A stretch of 64,000 nucleotides of DNA from Hymenobacter sp. BT559 (GCF_017571525.1 NZ_JAGETY010000011.1:62001-126000), one strand, 5' to 3'; counted from the stretch's first letter, positions 25,017-33,292 are shown. Numbers and translations: made by a program. Notes: a model not told the origin generated them from the letters alone.

Positions 25017-25961
25017 ATGAAGAACTTCCTCTCCTTCGCCGATGCCGGCGATTATAAAGCGCTCCTAAGGCAAGCCCTTGAAATCAAGAAAAATCCCTAC
25101 GGCTATCAGCACGTGGGCAAGAACAAAACCGTGGGCTTGATATTTTTCAACCCCAGCCTGCGCACCCGCCTCAGCAGCCTGAAGGCCGCTTACAACCTGG
25201 GTGCGCAAGCCTGGGTGCTGAACGCCGGAGCCGACTCGTGGACGCTCGAAATGGCCGACGGCGCCGTAATGAATGGCTCGACGCAGGAGCATATCAAGGA
25301 CGCCATCGCGGTGATGAGCCAGTATTGCGACGTGCTAGGGGTGCGCACTTTCCCCACGCTGAAAGACAAGGAAGCCGACTACAGCGAGGAGGTAATGAGC
25401 AAGATTCTGCAATACGCCACGGTGCCAGTAATCAGCCTGGAAAGCGCCACGCTGCACCCTTTGCAGTCGTTTGCCGACCTCATTACGGTAGCTGAAACCA
25501 AGAAAAAGGAGCGCGTGAAAGTGGTGCTCACCTGGGCGCCACACGTGCGTGCCCTGCCGCAGTGCGTGCCCAACTCGTTTGCCGACTGGTTTTCAGAAAT
25601 TGACTGGGTGGATTTCGTTATCACCCACCCGCACGGCTACGAGTTGGACCCCAAGTTCACGAAAGGCGCCACCATTGAGTACGACCAGCGCAAGGCCCTG
25701 GAAGGCGCCGACTACGTGCAGGCCAAAAACTGGAGCAGCTACCGCGACTACGGCCAGGTGCTCAGCAACGACCCTAGCTGGATGCTCACGAGCGAGCACA
25801 TGCGCCTCACCGACGATGCCAAGTTCATTCACTGCCTGCCCGTGCGGCGCAACGTGGAGGTATCCGACGAAGTGCTCGACGCGCCGGGCTCGCTCATCAT
25901 TCAGGAGGCGGGTAATCGGACGTTCTCGATGCAGACGGTGCTCCACGAGCTGTTGAAATAA
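25017..25961 (+). CDS. argF': N-acylornithine carbamoyltransferase (ArgF' type)
   Basis: A 314-residue transcarbamylase acting on N-acylornithine instead of ornithine. The start ATG 25017 gives MKNFLSFADAGD, aligned with the Bacteroides fragilis enzyme. The carbamoyl-phosphate motif is SLRTR (residues 47-51); HPLQSFADL and HCLPVRRN are also conserved. Recalled from the literature, the residue aligned with position 90 decides the substrate: Pro90 in the succinylornithine enzyme of B. fragilis, Glu92 in the acetylornithine enzyme of Xanthomonas. Here it is Gln90 (MNGSTQEH), so the acyl group cannot be assigned. It is the last arg-pathway gene of the right arm. Confidence 0.93.
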   Translation: MKNFLSFADAGDYKALLRQALEIKKNPYGYQHVGKNKTVGLIFFNPSLRTRLSSLKAAYNLGAQAWVLNAGADSWTLEMADGAVMNGSTQEHIKDAIAVMSQYCDVLGVRTFPTLKDKEADYSEEVMSKILQYATVPVISLESATLHPLQSFADLITVAETKKKERVKVVLTWAPHVRALPQCVPNSFADWFSEIDWVDFVITHPHGYELDPKFTKGATIEYDQRKALEGADYVQAKNWSSYRDYGQVLSNDPSWMLTSEHMRLTDDAKFIHCLPVRRNVEVSDEVLDAPGSLIIQEAGNRTFSMQTVLHELLK

Positions 25962-26006
25962 TCGACCTGACGGGCGAGGTAAACCTAAGCCAGCATTACC
26001 TTATTC

Positions 26007-26498
26007 ATGAGTTCCACCATCACCATCCGTCCCATCGCGCCCGGCGATAATGCGGCGCTGGCCCGCGCCGTGCGCGACACCCTAGCTGAATTTGGCGCTG
26101 CCAAACCCGGCACCGCCTACTACGACGAGGCTACCGACCACCTCTACGAGCTATTTAGCCAAACGCCCCGCAGCGCCTACTTTGTGGCCGAAGACAACGG
26201 CGAGGTGCTGGGTGGCGGCGGCATCTTTCCCACCGCCAACCTGCCCGCCGATACCGTGGAGCTGGTGAAGCTTTACCTGCTACCCGCCGCCAGGGGCCGG
26301 GGCGTGGGCAAGGCCCTGATTACGCACTGCTTTGAAGCGGCCCGCGCCAACGGCTACGCGCGCATCTACCTCGAAACTACCGAGGAGCTAACGCAGGCCA
26401 TTCCGCTGTATGAGAAGCTGGGCTTCACGTATTTGCCCGCCGCGCTGGGCGACAGCGGCCATTTCGGCTGCCAGATTTGGATGGTTAAGTCCGTCTGA
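26007..26498 (+). CDS. GNAT family N-acetyltransferase
   Basis: A 163-residue acetyltransferase with a full GNAT core: N-terminal ITIRPIAPGDNAAL, strand 4 VELVKLYLLP, the acetyl-CoA loop ARGRGVGKALI (~93-103), and the C-terminal AIPLYEKLGFTYLP. The acceptor is unknown. It starts 45 bases after argF' on the same strand, so it may be the last gene of the arginine transcript; it lacks the cysteine motif of the GNAT at 14998 and looks like the common small-molecule GNAT group. Confidence 0.85.
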   Translation: MSSTITIRPIAPGDNAALARAVRDTLAEFGAAKPGTAYYDEATDHLYELFSQTPRSAYFVAEDNGEVLGGGGIFPTANLPADTVELVKLYLLPAARGRGVGKALITHCFEAARANGYARIYLETTEELTQAIPLYEKLGFTYLPAALGDSGHFGCQIWMVKSV

Positions 26499-26581
26499 TT
26501 TGCCGCTGCGCTTGGAATAATTCGCCTGTTGTGCTTAGCTAGCATTTGCTTGCGCCGCACGGCAGGCGCTTTTTTGTAGTG

Positions 26582-27178
26582 ATGCAGCCTCTTATTCCTA
26601 TTTTATTCGCGGCCGTAGTCGGCATGGGGCACGCCTTCGAGCCCGACCACCTGTTGGCCGTGAGCACGCTCGTTACGCGCCACGACCGGCTAGGGCCGGC
26701 CCTGCGCGACGGGCTATTTTGGGGCCTGGGGCACACCACCATGCTGGTGTTGTTCGGGTCAGTTATCATCTTCAGCCGGGCTACCTGGCTGCACTCGGGC
26801 TACTTTGAAGCGGCGGTGGGCGTCATGCTTATCGGGCTGGGCATTAGCCGGCTACTGGACAGAAACTCGTATCAGTCATTGCAGAAGCCCAAGCAGGCGG
26901 GCTTTGCCTACACTGTGGGGCTGGTGCACGGGCTAGCGGGCGGCGGCGCGCTGGTGCTGGCGGTGCTGGGGGCCATTCCGCAGCCTGCGTGGGCGGTGGC
27001 GTACATCCTGGTGTTTGGGCTAGGGTCGGTGCTGGGCATGCTAGCCGCTGTAAGCCTCATGCACCTGCCTTTCACCCAGCGCATGCGGCTAGGCAAGCGG
27101 CTGCGGGCTAGCACCGTGGTGCTGTCGTCGGCGCTGAGCGTAGGCTATGGCGGCTGGCTGGTGTGGGCGCATGTGTGA
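26582..27178 (+). CDS. ureH: UreH-like nickel/cobalt permease
   Basis: A 198-residue membrane protein with about six helices. The motif GHAFEPDHLLAVST near the N-terminus (residues ~15-28) corresponds to the His-X4-Asp-His metal motif of NiCoT/UreH permeases, and a second histidine segment (LGHTTMLV) and GLVHGLAGGGAL follow. It would import nickel for the urease whose structural genes lie directly downstream. The start is ATG 26582. A palindromic repeat (27180-27292) starts right behind the stop codon. UreH versus another transporter of the same superfamily is decided by context. Confidence 0.82.
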   Translation: MQPLIPILFAAVVGMGHAFEPDHLLAVSTLVTRHDRLGPALRDGLFWGLGHTTMLVLFGSVIIFSRATWLHSGYFEAAVGVMLIGLGISRLLDRNSYQSLQKPKQAGFAYTVGLVHGLAGGGALVLAVLGAIPQPAWAVAYILVFGLGSVLGMLAAVSLMHLPFTQRMRLGKRLRASTVVLSSALSVGYGGWLVWAHV

Positions 27179-27179
27179 T

Positions 27180-27292
27180 GTAGCGTGGACTCTGCGAGTC
27201 CGCGTGCGAGCGTAGCGAGTAGCTCGCGTTAGGTGTCGTCCAGTGCTTACTGCTCGCTTTGCTCTCTTGCGGGCTAGCAGAGTCCGCGCTAC
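27180..27292. repeat. Palindromic repeat, family B, copy 1
   Basis: Outer arms GTAGCGTGGACTCTGC (27180-27195) and its near complement (27277-27292) enclose about 80 bases that also pair loosely. Related to the repeats at 33208-33292 and 35107-35175 through the GTAGCGCGGACT...AGTCCGCGCTAC ends. It occupies nearly the whole space between ureH and ureAB. Confidence 0.75.
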
Positions 27293-27323
27293 ATTCCTAC
27301 ATTCGCAATTCAACCCTAGCGCC

Positions 27324-28052
27324 ATGCACCTCGCCCCCAAAGACCTCGACAAACTCGTGCTGCACCAGGCCGGCGTAGTGGCCCAGAAACGCTACGCCCG
27401 CGGCCTGCGCCTCAACTACCCCGAGGCCGCCGCCCTGCTCGCCACCCAGCTGCTGGAGTTTATCCGCGACGGCGAATCGGTGGCCGCGCTCATGGACAAG
27501 GGCAAGCAGCTCCTGGGCTTCGCCGACGTGCTGGAGGGCGTGGCCGAGCTGCTAGCCGAGGTGCAGGTAGAAGGCACCTTCCCCGACGGCACCAAGCTCG
27601 TGACCGTGCACCAGCCCATTTGCCGCGAGCACGGCGCGCCCGAGCTGGCCCTCTACGGCAGCGGGCTGAGCCGGGTGGCCCCTAGCACCGCGCCGCCCGC
27701 GCCCGCCGTGGTGCCCGGCGAGTACCTGCTGGCCGATGGCGACTTGATTCTCAACGACAACCGCGAAGTAATTGAGCTAGAGGTGCTCAACCGGGGCGAC
27801 CGGCCGGTGCAGGTGGGCTCGCACTACCCCTTCTTCGAAACCAACGCGGGGCTAGACTTCGACCGGGCAGCGGCCTTTGGCTTCCGGCTCAACATCCCGG
27901 CCGGCACGGCGGTGCGCTTCGAGCCGGGCGAGCGCAAGCGCGTGCAGCTCGTAGCGCTGGCCGGCGAGCGCCGCGTGTACGGCGGCAACGGCTGGATAGA
28001 TGGCCCGCTCGATGAAGCCGGCAAGCAGCAGGCGCTGGGGAAGCTGGGATAA
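27324..28052 (+). CDS. ureAB: Urease gamma-beta fusion subunit
   Basis: A 242-residue structural subunit. Residues ~1-100 match the gamma subunit (MHLAPKDLDKLVLHQAG...RGLRLNYPEA...GTFPDGTKLVTVHQPI), and ~130-235 match the beta subunit (PGEYLLADGDLILNDNRE...GSHYPFFETNAGLDFDR...RFEPGE). The two are joined by an Ala/Pro linker, as in the Helicobacter type of urease. The fused chain pairs with UreC to form the holoenzyme that hydrolyses urea. The start ATG 27324 lies just after the family B repeat. An AT-rich J-domain gene begins 34 bases downstream, separating it from ureC. Confidence 0.95.
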   Translation: MHLAPKDLDKLVLHQAGVVAQKRYARGLRLNYPEAAALLATQLLEFIRDGESVAALMDKGKQLLGFADVLEGVAELLAEVQVEGTFPDGTKLVTVHQPICREHGAPELALYGSGLSRVAPSTAPPAPAVVPGEYLLADGDLILNDNREVIELEVLNRGDRPVQVGSHYPFFETNAGLDFDRAAAFGFRLNIPAGTAVRFEPGERKRVQLVALAGERRVYGGNGWIDGPLDEAGKQQALGKLG

Positions 28053-28086
28053 CTTTCTAATTATTCAGAGTATTTCGCCAAATAAA

Positions 28087-28755
28087 GTGGTTAACTATTA
28101 CCAGGTTTTAGGCTTAACCCAAAACTGCACAACTGAAGATATTAAAAAAGCATACAAAACGTATGCTAAAAAGATGCACCCAGATTTGCATCTAAATGAC
28201 ATTTTCTTTAAAGAAAGGTTCCAAGAAGTTTTATTAGCTTATGAAACATTAGTTGACAGCCAGAAGAGAAGTAGATACGACAGAGAATTTTTCAATAATA
28301 AATCGCATAGCAATAAAACGTCTGAGTCTTCAAAAATCGAACGCTTTATTAACGAGCAACTCAAAAAACAACTTGCCGAAGAGCAAGACAAAGTTTTTCA
28401 TCTAAGAAATTTACTTAATCAAGAGCGGGAAAAAATAGATTCTTTACAAACTCAGTATGAATATTTTAAAAGAAAATATTTAATCTTAGAAAAAAGCCAT
28501 TCGGTTTTAGGAAAACGAGTTAAACGAAAAAATTATGCTAGAAGCGCATTAAAAAGCATCATTTTATTTTTTATAAATGTAATAAACTTTTTAAAGCGCA
28601 ATAAAATACGCCTTTATATCTCAGGCGCAACTATTCTAGCATTATACTTTTCCTACGAACTACTCAAGCCTAAACCTGCTGAACTTGTCATAGGAACAGA
28701 ATACCCTAAATTACGAGCTTTTGCGGCACAAGGTCAGTGGACTAAGATTATATAA
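28087..28755 (+). CDS. J-domain protein, N-terminal part of a gene split by a stop codon
   Basis: 222 codons from a likely GTG start (28087) that places NYYQVLGL at the N-terminus as in other J-domain proteins; no ATG fits. The HPD motif is at residues 31-33, so the J domain (2-66) should engage DnaK. A Lys/Glu-rich coiled coil follows (~83-135), then two hydrophobic segments (157-169, 176-193). The frame stops at TAA 28753-28755 in ...QWTKII, but the same frame continues without further stops as a TPR region to 29304. It is AT-rich, unlike ureAB and ureC around it. Best read as one gene with a nonsense mutation, or a sequencing error. Confidence 0.7.
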   Translation: MVNYYQVLGLTQNCTTEDIKKAYKTYAKKMHPDLHLNDIFFKERFQEVLLAYETLVDSQKRSRYDREFFNNKSHSNKTSESSKIERFINEQLKKQLAEEQDKVFHLRNLLNQEREKIDSLQTQYEYFKRKYLILEKSHSVLGKRVKRKNYARSALKSIILFFINVINFLKRNKIRLYISGATILALYFSYELLKPKPAELVIGTEYPKLRAFAAQGQWTKII

Positions 28756-28770
28756 CGGGTAGATTCTTCG

Positions 28771-29304
28771 TTGCACTCTGGTAGCGCTATTGATACTTCA
28801 AAATCTTACATTTATGGTACTGCAAAAAATTACAAGACTCTTGAAAAGGCTGATTTAATATTTATGCGTGCTTATGCAAAGCATACAATTCAGAATGACA
28901 CTGGTGCTACAAAAGACTACAATGAAGCAATTAGGATTAGGAAAAAGCCGGATAGCTGGGATTATACCTATCGTGGGCAGTTGATGCTGAAACTTGATAA
29001 CAGAGCAGAGGCTTATGAAGATTTTAATCAATCGTTAGTGATAAATCCAGCTGACACGCAAGCAAGAAATCTACGCTATCACATGCTAGTCGATGACAGA
29101 AGATTTGACGAAGCTTTATCCGACGCCAGGGTGCTGCAACGCACGTTTCCTAATGATACAACAGCACTTTTGATGCTTGGAAATTGCCTTGATGATACGT
29201 CAAAAAAGGATTCTGCTTGTATAGTATGGAGCAGAGCTGTGGAGCTAGGTTCTCACTTAGCGTTATTTAATAAAAATCTACTTTGTAGATACAGGAATTA
29301 TTAA
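28771..29304 (+). CDS. TPR protein, C-terminal part of the split J-domain gene
   Basis: 177 codons from TTG 28771, in the same reading frame as the J-domain part and five codons beyond its stop. It contains tetratricopeptide-like repeats (AKHTIQNDTGATKDYNEAIRI; WDYTYRGQLMLKLDNRAEAYEDFNQSL; RRFDEALSDARVL; ALLMLGNCLDDTSKKDSACIVWSRAVELG). No good ATG or upstream signal supports independent translation, so it is probably the periplasmic or soluble part of a J-TM-TPR protein. It ends 16 bases before ureC. AT-rich codon use matches the upstream half. Confidence 0.6.
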   Translation: MHSGSAIDTSKSYIYGTAKNYKTLEKADLIFMRAYAKHTIQNDTGATKDYNEAIRIRKKPDSWDYTYRGQLMLKLDNRAEAYEDFNQSLVINPADTQARNLRYHMLVDDRRFDEALSDARVLQRTFPNDTTALLMLGNCLDDTSKKDSACIVWSRAVELGSHLALFNKNLLCRYRNY

Positions 29305-29320
29305 TCTTAATTAAAGTCCC

Positions 29321-31042
29321 ATGTCCCTACCCCTTTCTCGACAGGCGTATGCTGCTATGTATGGCCCGACCGTGGGCGACCGAGTGCGCCTCGGTGATAC
29401 CGAGTTGCTGATTGAGGTCGAGCGCGACTACTGCGTGTACGGCGAGGAATGCAAGTTTGGCGGCGGCAAAACCCTGCGCGATGGCATGGGGCAGGCGGCC
29501 GGCATCGGGCAGGCCGAGGCGCTCGACCTACTGATTACCAACGCGCTAGTGCTCGACTACACCGGCGTGTACAAGGCCGATGTTGGCATCAAGGGCGGGC
29601 GCATCGTGGGCATTGGTAAGGCGGGCAATCCGCACATCATGCCCGGCGTGGACCCGCGCCTGGTGGTGGGCGTGACCACCGAAGTGGTGGCCGGCGAGGG
29701 GCACATCCTCACGGCGGGCGGCATCGACTGCCACATCCACTTCATTTGCCCGCAGCAGATAACTGAGGCGCTGGCCTCGGGCGTGACCACGATGGTGGGC
29801 GGCGGCGCTGGTCCGGCCGCGGGCACCACGGCCACTACCTGCACGCCGGGCGCATTTTACATCGAAATGATGCTCAAGGCCACCGATGCCTTCCCCATGA
29901 ATTTCGGCTTCCTAGGTAAGGGCAACTCCTCGAAGCCCGAGGGGCTAGCCGAGCAGGTAGAGGCCGGGGCGCTGGGCTTTAAGCTGCACGAAGACTGGGG
30001 CACTACTCCGGCCACAATTGATAACTGCCTGACTATCGCCGACAAGTATGATGTGCAGGTGTGCATCCACACCGATACGCTCAACGAGAGCGGCTTCGTC
30101 GAAAACTCGGTGACGGCCTTCAAGGGGCGCACCATCCACTCGTACCACACGGAGGGCGCGGGCGGCGGGCACGCGCCTGACATCATCAAGATTTGCGGCG
30201 AGCCCAACGTCATTCCGTCGAGCACTAACCCCACGCGGCCGTTTACGGTGAACACCATCGACGAGCACCTCGATATGCTGCTCGTATGCCACCACCTCGA
30301 CAAGAATATCCCCGAGGACGTGGCCTTTGCCGAGAGCCGCATCCGCCCCGAAACCATTGCCGCCGAAGACATTCTGCACGACCTAGGTGCCCTGAGCATC
30401 ATCAGCAGCGACTCGCAGGCCATGGGCCGGGTGGGCGAGGTCATCACCCGCACCTGGCAAACGGCCCACAAGATGCGCCAGCAGCGCGGCCCCCTACCCC
30501 AGGATGCCAACGCCCAGCGCCCCAACGACAACTTCCGCGCTCGCCGCTACGTGGCCAAGTACACCATCAACCCCGCCCGCGCCCACGGCATGGCCGACGA
30601 AATCGGCTCGGTTGAAATCGGTAAGCTGGCCGATTTAGTGCTCTGGAAACCCGCCCTATTCGGCTCGCGGCCGGAGATGATATTAAAAGGTGGCGTTATC
30701 GTGCAGGCCCAAATGGGCGACCCAAACGCCTCCATCCCAACGCCGCAGCCGTCGTTTTCGCGGCCCATGTTTGGGGCGTATGGCAAGGCTACCGGGCCGT
30801 GCTCGGTGGCCTTCGTGTCGGGTGCTTCGGTAGAGAAGGTTTCTTCCGAATATGGCCTAAGTAAGTGCGTGCTAGCGGTGAAAGGCTGCCGCACGGTGGC
30901 CAAGAAAGACATGGCCCTAAACGACTATCTACCCAATATCTCGGTGGACCCGGAGACGTACCGCGTGATGGTTGATGGCGTGCATCTGACGTGCGAGCCG
31001 GCGCAGACGCTGCCGCTGGCGCAGCTGTATAACTTGTTCTAG
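29321..31042 (+). CDS. ureC: Urease alpha subunit
   Basis: A 573-residue catalytic subunit that hydrolyses urea to ammonia and carbamate. All nickel-site residues are present with the usual spacing: His138 and His140 (CHIHF), the lysine to be carbamylated K221 (GFKLHED), His250, His276 (HTEGAGGGHAPD), and Asp364 (SSDSQAMG); the flap residues are CHHLD (Cys323, His324). Numbering is four above Klebsiella urease. It is followed, eight bases past the stop, by a perfect palindromic repeat. ureC is separated from ureAB by the disrupted J-domain/TPR gene. Confidence 0.97.
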   Translation: MSLPLSRQAYAAMYGPTVGDRVRLGDTELLIEVERDYCVYGEECKFGGGKTLRDGMGQAAGIGQAEALDLLITNALVLDYTGVYKADVGIKGGRIVGIGKAGNPHIMPGVDPRLVVGVTTEVVAGEGHILTAGGIDCHIHFICPQQITEALASGVTTMVGGGAGPAAGTTATTCTPGAFYIEMMLKATDAFPMNFGFLGKGNSSKPEGLAEQVEAGALGFKLHEDWGTTPATIDNCLTIADKYDVQVCIHTDTLNESGFVENSVTAFKGRTIHSYHTEGAGGGHAPDIIKICGEPNVIPSSTNPTRPFTVNTIDEHLDMLLVCHHLDKNIPEDVAFAESRIRPETIAAEDILHDLGALSIISSDSQAMGRVGEVITRTWQTAHKMRQQRGPLPQDANAQRPNDNFRARRYVAKYTINPARAHGMADEIGSVEIGKLADLVLWKPALFGSRPEMILKGGVIVQAQMGDPNASIPTPQPSFSRPMFGAYGKATGPCSVAFVSGASVEKVSSEYGLSKCVLAVKGCRTVAKKDMALNDYLPNISVDPETYRVMVDGVHLTCEPAQTLPLAQLYNLF

Positions 31043-31048
31043 CGTTAA

Positions 31049-31100
31049 ACCTCACCCCCCGGCCCCCTCTCCCCAAGGAGAGGGGGCCGGGGGGTGAGGT
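31049..31100. repeat. Perfect CCTCACCCCC palindrome, family A
   Basis: A 24-bp perfect inverted repeat (31049-31072 with 31077-31100) around a CCAA loop, located between ureC and the DUF559 gene, 34 bases upstream of the latter's start. It can act as a terminator-like hairpin but has no T run. Arms of the same sequence flank a 113-base insert at 16848-17010. Confidence 0.9.
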
Positions 31101-31133
31101 CAATCGCCCGGTAAAACACTGCCCTAGCAACCA

Positions 31134-31541
31134 ATGGCAAACCTTGGCCCCACCGATAGCTCTATTCATACCTTCACCACCGACCGGCAGCGCTGGAAGG
31201 GCCTCAAGGGTTTTGCCCGCGAAAACCGTCGACAGCCTACCCCGGCCGAAGAGCAGTTGTGGCAAGTACTGCGCGGCGGGCAGCTAGGCTACCGGTTTCG
31301 CCGACAGCATGCCATAGCAAACTACCTTGTAGACTTCGTTTGCCTGCCGGCTTGGCTCGTAGTAGAAGTAGATGGGGCCGTCCACCAAGCGCCCGAAGCA
31401 GTGGCATATGACAGCGGCCGCACGCAGGCATTGCAAGAGTGCGGCTTTTCTGTTGTTCGTTTTACCAACGAGCAAGTGCTGCACCGCCTGCCACAAGTGC
31501 TGGCCAAAATAGACCAGCACTTAACGCAGCTGCCGAGCTAG
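31134..31541 (+). CDS. DUF559 (VSR-like endonuclease fold) protein
   Basis: A 135-residue protein of the DUF559 family. After a short variable N-terminus it shows the usual order: AEEQLWQVLR, a 'GGQLGYRFRRQHAI' strand, YLVDFVCLPAWLVVEVDGAVH (Asp and Glu of the putative metal site), a middle helix, and GFSVVRFTNEQV. This is the restriction-endonuclease-like fold related to very-short-patch repair nucleases; no biochemical role is established for this group as far as I recall. It sits directly downstream of a perfect palindromic repeat, a pairing discussed in the findings. It is complete and faces a convergent oxidoreductase gene 15 bases away. Confidence 0.85.
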   Translation: MANLGPTDSSIHTFTTDRQRWKGLKGFARENRRQPTPAEEQLWQVLRGGQLGYRFRRQHAIANYLVDFVCLPAWLVVEVDGAVHQAPEAVAYDSGRTQALQECGFSVVRFTNEQVLHRLPQVLAKIDQHLTQLPS

Positions 31542-31556
31542 ATAAAGCGGATATGG

Positions 31557-33110
31557 CTAGGCCTCCTTCGGCGCCAAATCAGAGTTAGCCGGGCCGGCCA
31601 ACAGGTGGCCGTAGGCATCGAAGCGCGAGCCGTGGCAGGGGCAGTCCCAGCTGGTTTCCAGGTCATTCCAGTGCACCACGCAGCCCAGGTGGGGGCAAAT
31701 AGCCGAGCACTCGTGCACCCGGCCCTGGGGGTCTTTGTAGGTAGCTACTTTGGTGAGGCCGTGGCGCAGCACCGCACCGGTGCCGGGCTTGATGTCATCG
31801 GCCGAGGCCACGTCGCCGCCCGTCAGCAGCTCGGTGTAATCGGCGACCACCAGGGCATTTTCGCGGGCAAATTCCTTGATTGACTCCGGTTTCAGCGTTA
31901 CGCGGCCGGGGTCGTAGAGGTCGGCCCAGGGGTTAGCTTGGCCCTGGATGAGGTCGCGGATTATCATGCCGCCCAGCGTGCCGTGGGTCATGCCGTGGCC
32001 CGAGTCGCCGGTGATGATGTAGACATTCTCCGCATCCAGCGGGTTGCGGCCGATGTAGCCTAGGCCATCGCTAGGCTCCAGCACCTGGCCCGACCAGCGG
32101 TACTCGATACCCGTGAACTGGGGGAAGCGCGTGCGCGTCCAGTCCTCCAGGCAGGCTAGCCGCTCCTCGGGGTCGTCGTGGCCCACCTTGTGGTCCTCAC
32201 CACCCACGATGAGCAAGTCGTAGTCGGCATCTTCTACCGCTTGCAGCCGGATATAGTGGTAAGGGTCAGCCGTATCCCAGTACAGCGCCGTGGCCACCGA
32301 GCCTTTGGGCACCCGCGCAGTTACCACGTAGGTGCGGTACGAGCCTTGCTTGGTGTGCATCACTACCCGGTCGTTAAAGGGTGTGTTGGTGGCAATGACC
32401 ACGGCCTGAGCCTGCACCGCGAAGCCCTCGGTGGTTGTCACACTCGCCTCCTTGCCGCCGCTCACCTCCGTGGCGTGCGTGTTGGTAAAAATGCGGCCGC
32501 CCTGCGCCGCAATAGCCTTCGCAAGGCCATTGAGGTACTTAATAATATGGAATTGCCCTTGGTTTGGAAAGCGTAGGCACTCACCGGCTTCAAAGCCGGT
32601 TGTGCCCGACTTGGCCAGCCATTCTACGCCCGTGAGGCCGGCGCGGTGGGTGGCTTCGAGTTCGTCTTGCAGCTCCTGGTGGGTGCCATTTTTGGGTAGA
32701 AACAGGTAGCCATCGAGGCGAAGGAAATCGCAGGCAATCTGCTCGTCTTTTGCAATCTGCTCAATCTGGTCGATGGCAGCCCCGTGGCTTTCGGCGGCTA
32801 GCCGGGCGCCCTCCTCCCCAAAAAGCTGGGCTAGGGTCGTATAGCGGTCGTCGAGGGCATTGGAGAGGTGCGCCGTAGTGCGGCCGCTTTCGCCGCTGGC
32901 TATTTCGCCGTCTTCCAACACCACTACTTTTTTACCGGCCTTGCCCAGCAAATACGCCGTGGTAAGGCCCGCGATGCCAGCACCTACCACCACTACATCG
33001 GCAGTCGTATTCTCAGTGAGCGATGGGAAGGTGGGCCGGGCGGGGGCCGTCGGAAACCAACTAGACTCGGTAGCGCCGGAGGTACGGGCAGGGTCAACAG
33101 AAACAGCCAT
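31557..33110 (-). CDS. FAD-dependent oxidoreductase with C-terminal Rieske domain
   Basis: A 517-residue flavoprotein. The N-terminal dinucleotide motif VVVVGAGIAGLTTAYLLGKAGKKVVVLE (~40-67) and the DAO-type body (GGEDHKVG..., GYIGRNP, SGHGMTHGT) mark the DadA/glycine-oxidase superfamily. The last ~100 residues carry a Rieske [2Fe-2S] site: CPHLGC and, 16 residues later, CPCHGSRFDAYG. Such fusions are common in soil bacteria; the substrate is unknown, probably an amine or amino acid. It lies between ureC and ureF, pointing the opposite way, so it is not part of the urease transcript. Cytoplasmic: no signal peptide seen. Confidence 0.88.
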   Translation of the reverse strand: MAVSVDPARTSGATESSWFPTAPARPTFPSLTENTTADVVVVGAGIAGLTTAYLLGKAGKKVVVLEDGEIASGESGRTTAHLSNALDDRYTTLAQLFGEEGARLAAESHGAAIDQIEQIAKDEQIACDFLRLDGYLFLPKNGTHQELQDELEATHRAGLTGVEWLAKSGTTGFEAGECLRFPNQGQFHIIKYLNGLAKAIAAQGGRIFTNTHATEVSGGKEASVTTTEGFAVQAQAVVIATNTPFNDRVVMHTKQGSYRTYVVTARVPKGSVATALYWDTADPYHYIRLQAVEDADYDLLIVGGEDHKVGHDDPEERLACLEDWTRTRFPQFTGIEYRWSGQVLEPSDGLGYIGRNPLDAENVYIITGDSGHGMTHGTLGGMIIRDLIQGQANPWADLYDPGRVTLKPESIKEFARENALVVADYTELLTGGDVASADDIKPGTGAVLRHGLTKVATYKDPQGRVHECSAICPHLGCVVHWNDLETSWDCPCHGSRFDAYGHLLAGPANSDLAPKEA

Positions 33111-33207
33111 TCGAAACAGGAATATTGATGAATACTTCCCGGCGTACGCCCGCCGCTGGCAAAGCGTTAAGGACGAGCTTACCTATGGGCTAGTCAGGTG
33201 GCTTGGG

Positions 33208-33292
33208 AGTAGCGCGGACTTTGTAGTCCGCGTTTGGCACTAAAAAAGCACCTCTACGGGCGCAAACGCGGACTACAAAGTCCGCGCAACTT
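33208..33292. repeat. Palindromic repeat, family B, copy 2
   Basis: A perfect 25-bp inverted repeat (GCGCGGACTTTGTAGTCCGC... 33212-33236 with 33263-33287) with a 26-base loop; each arm is itself partly palindromic. It lies in the divergent space between the FAD/Rieske gene and ureF. Confidence 0.85.

Noticed and set aside
26007..26498. Second GNAT as ArgA
   Set aside because: It sits after argF' and looks like a generic small-molecule GNAT; the first GNAT at 14998 is placed at the head of the right arm and is the better candidate.
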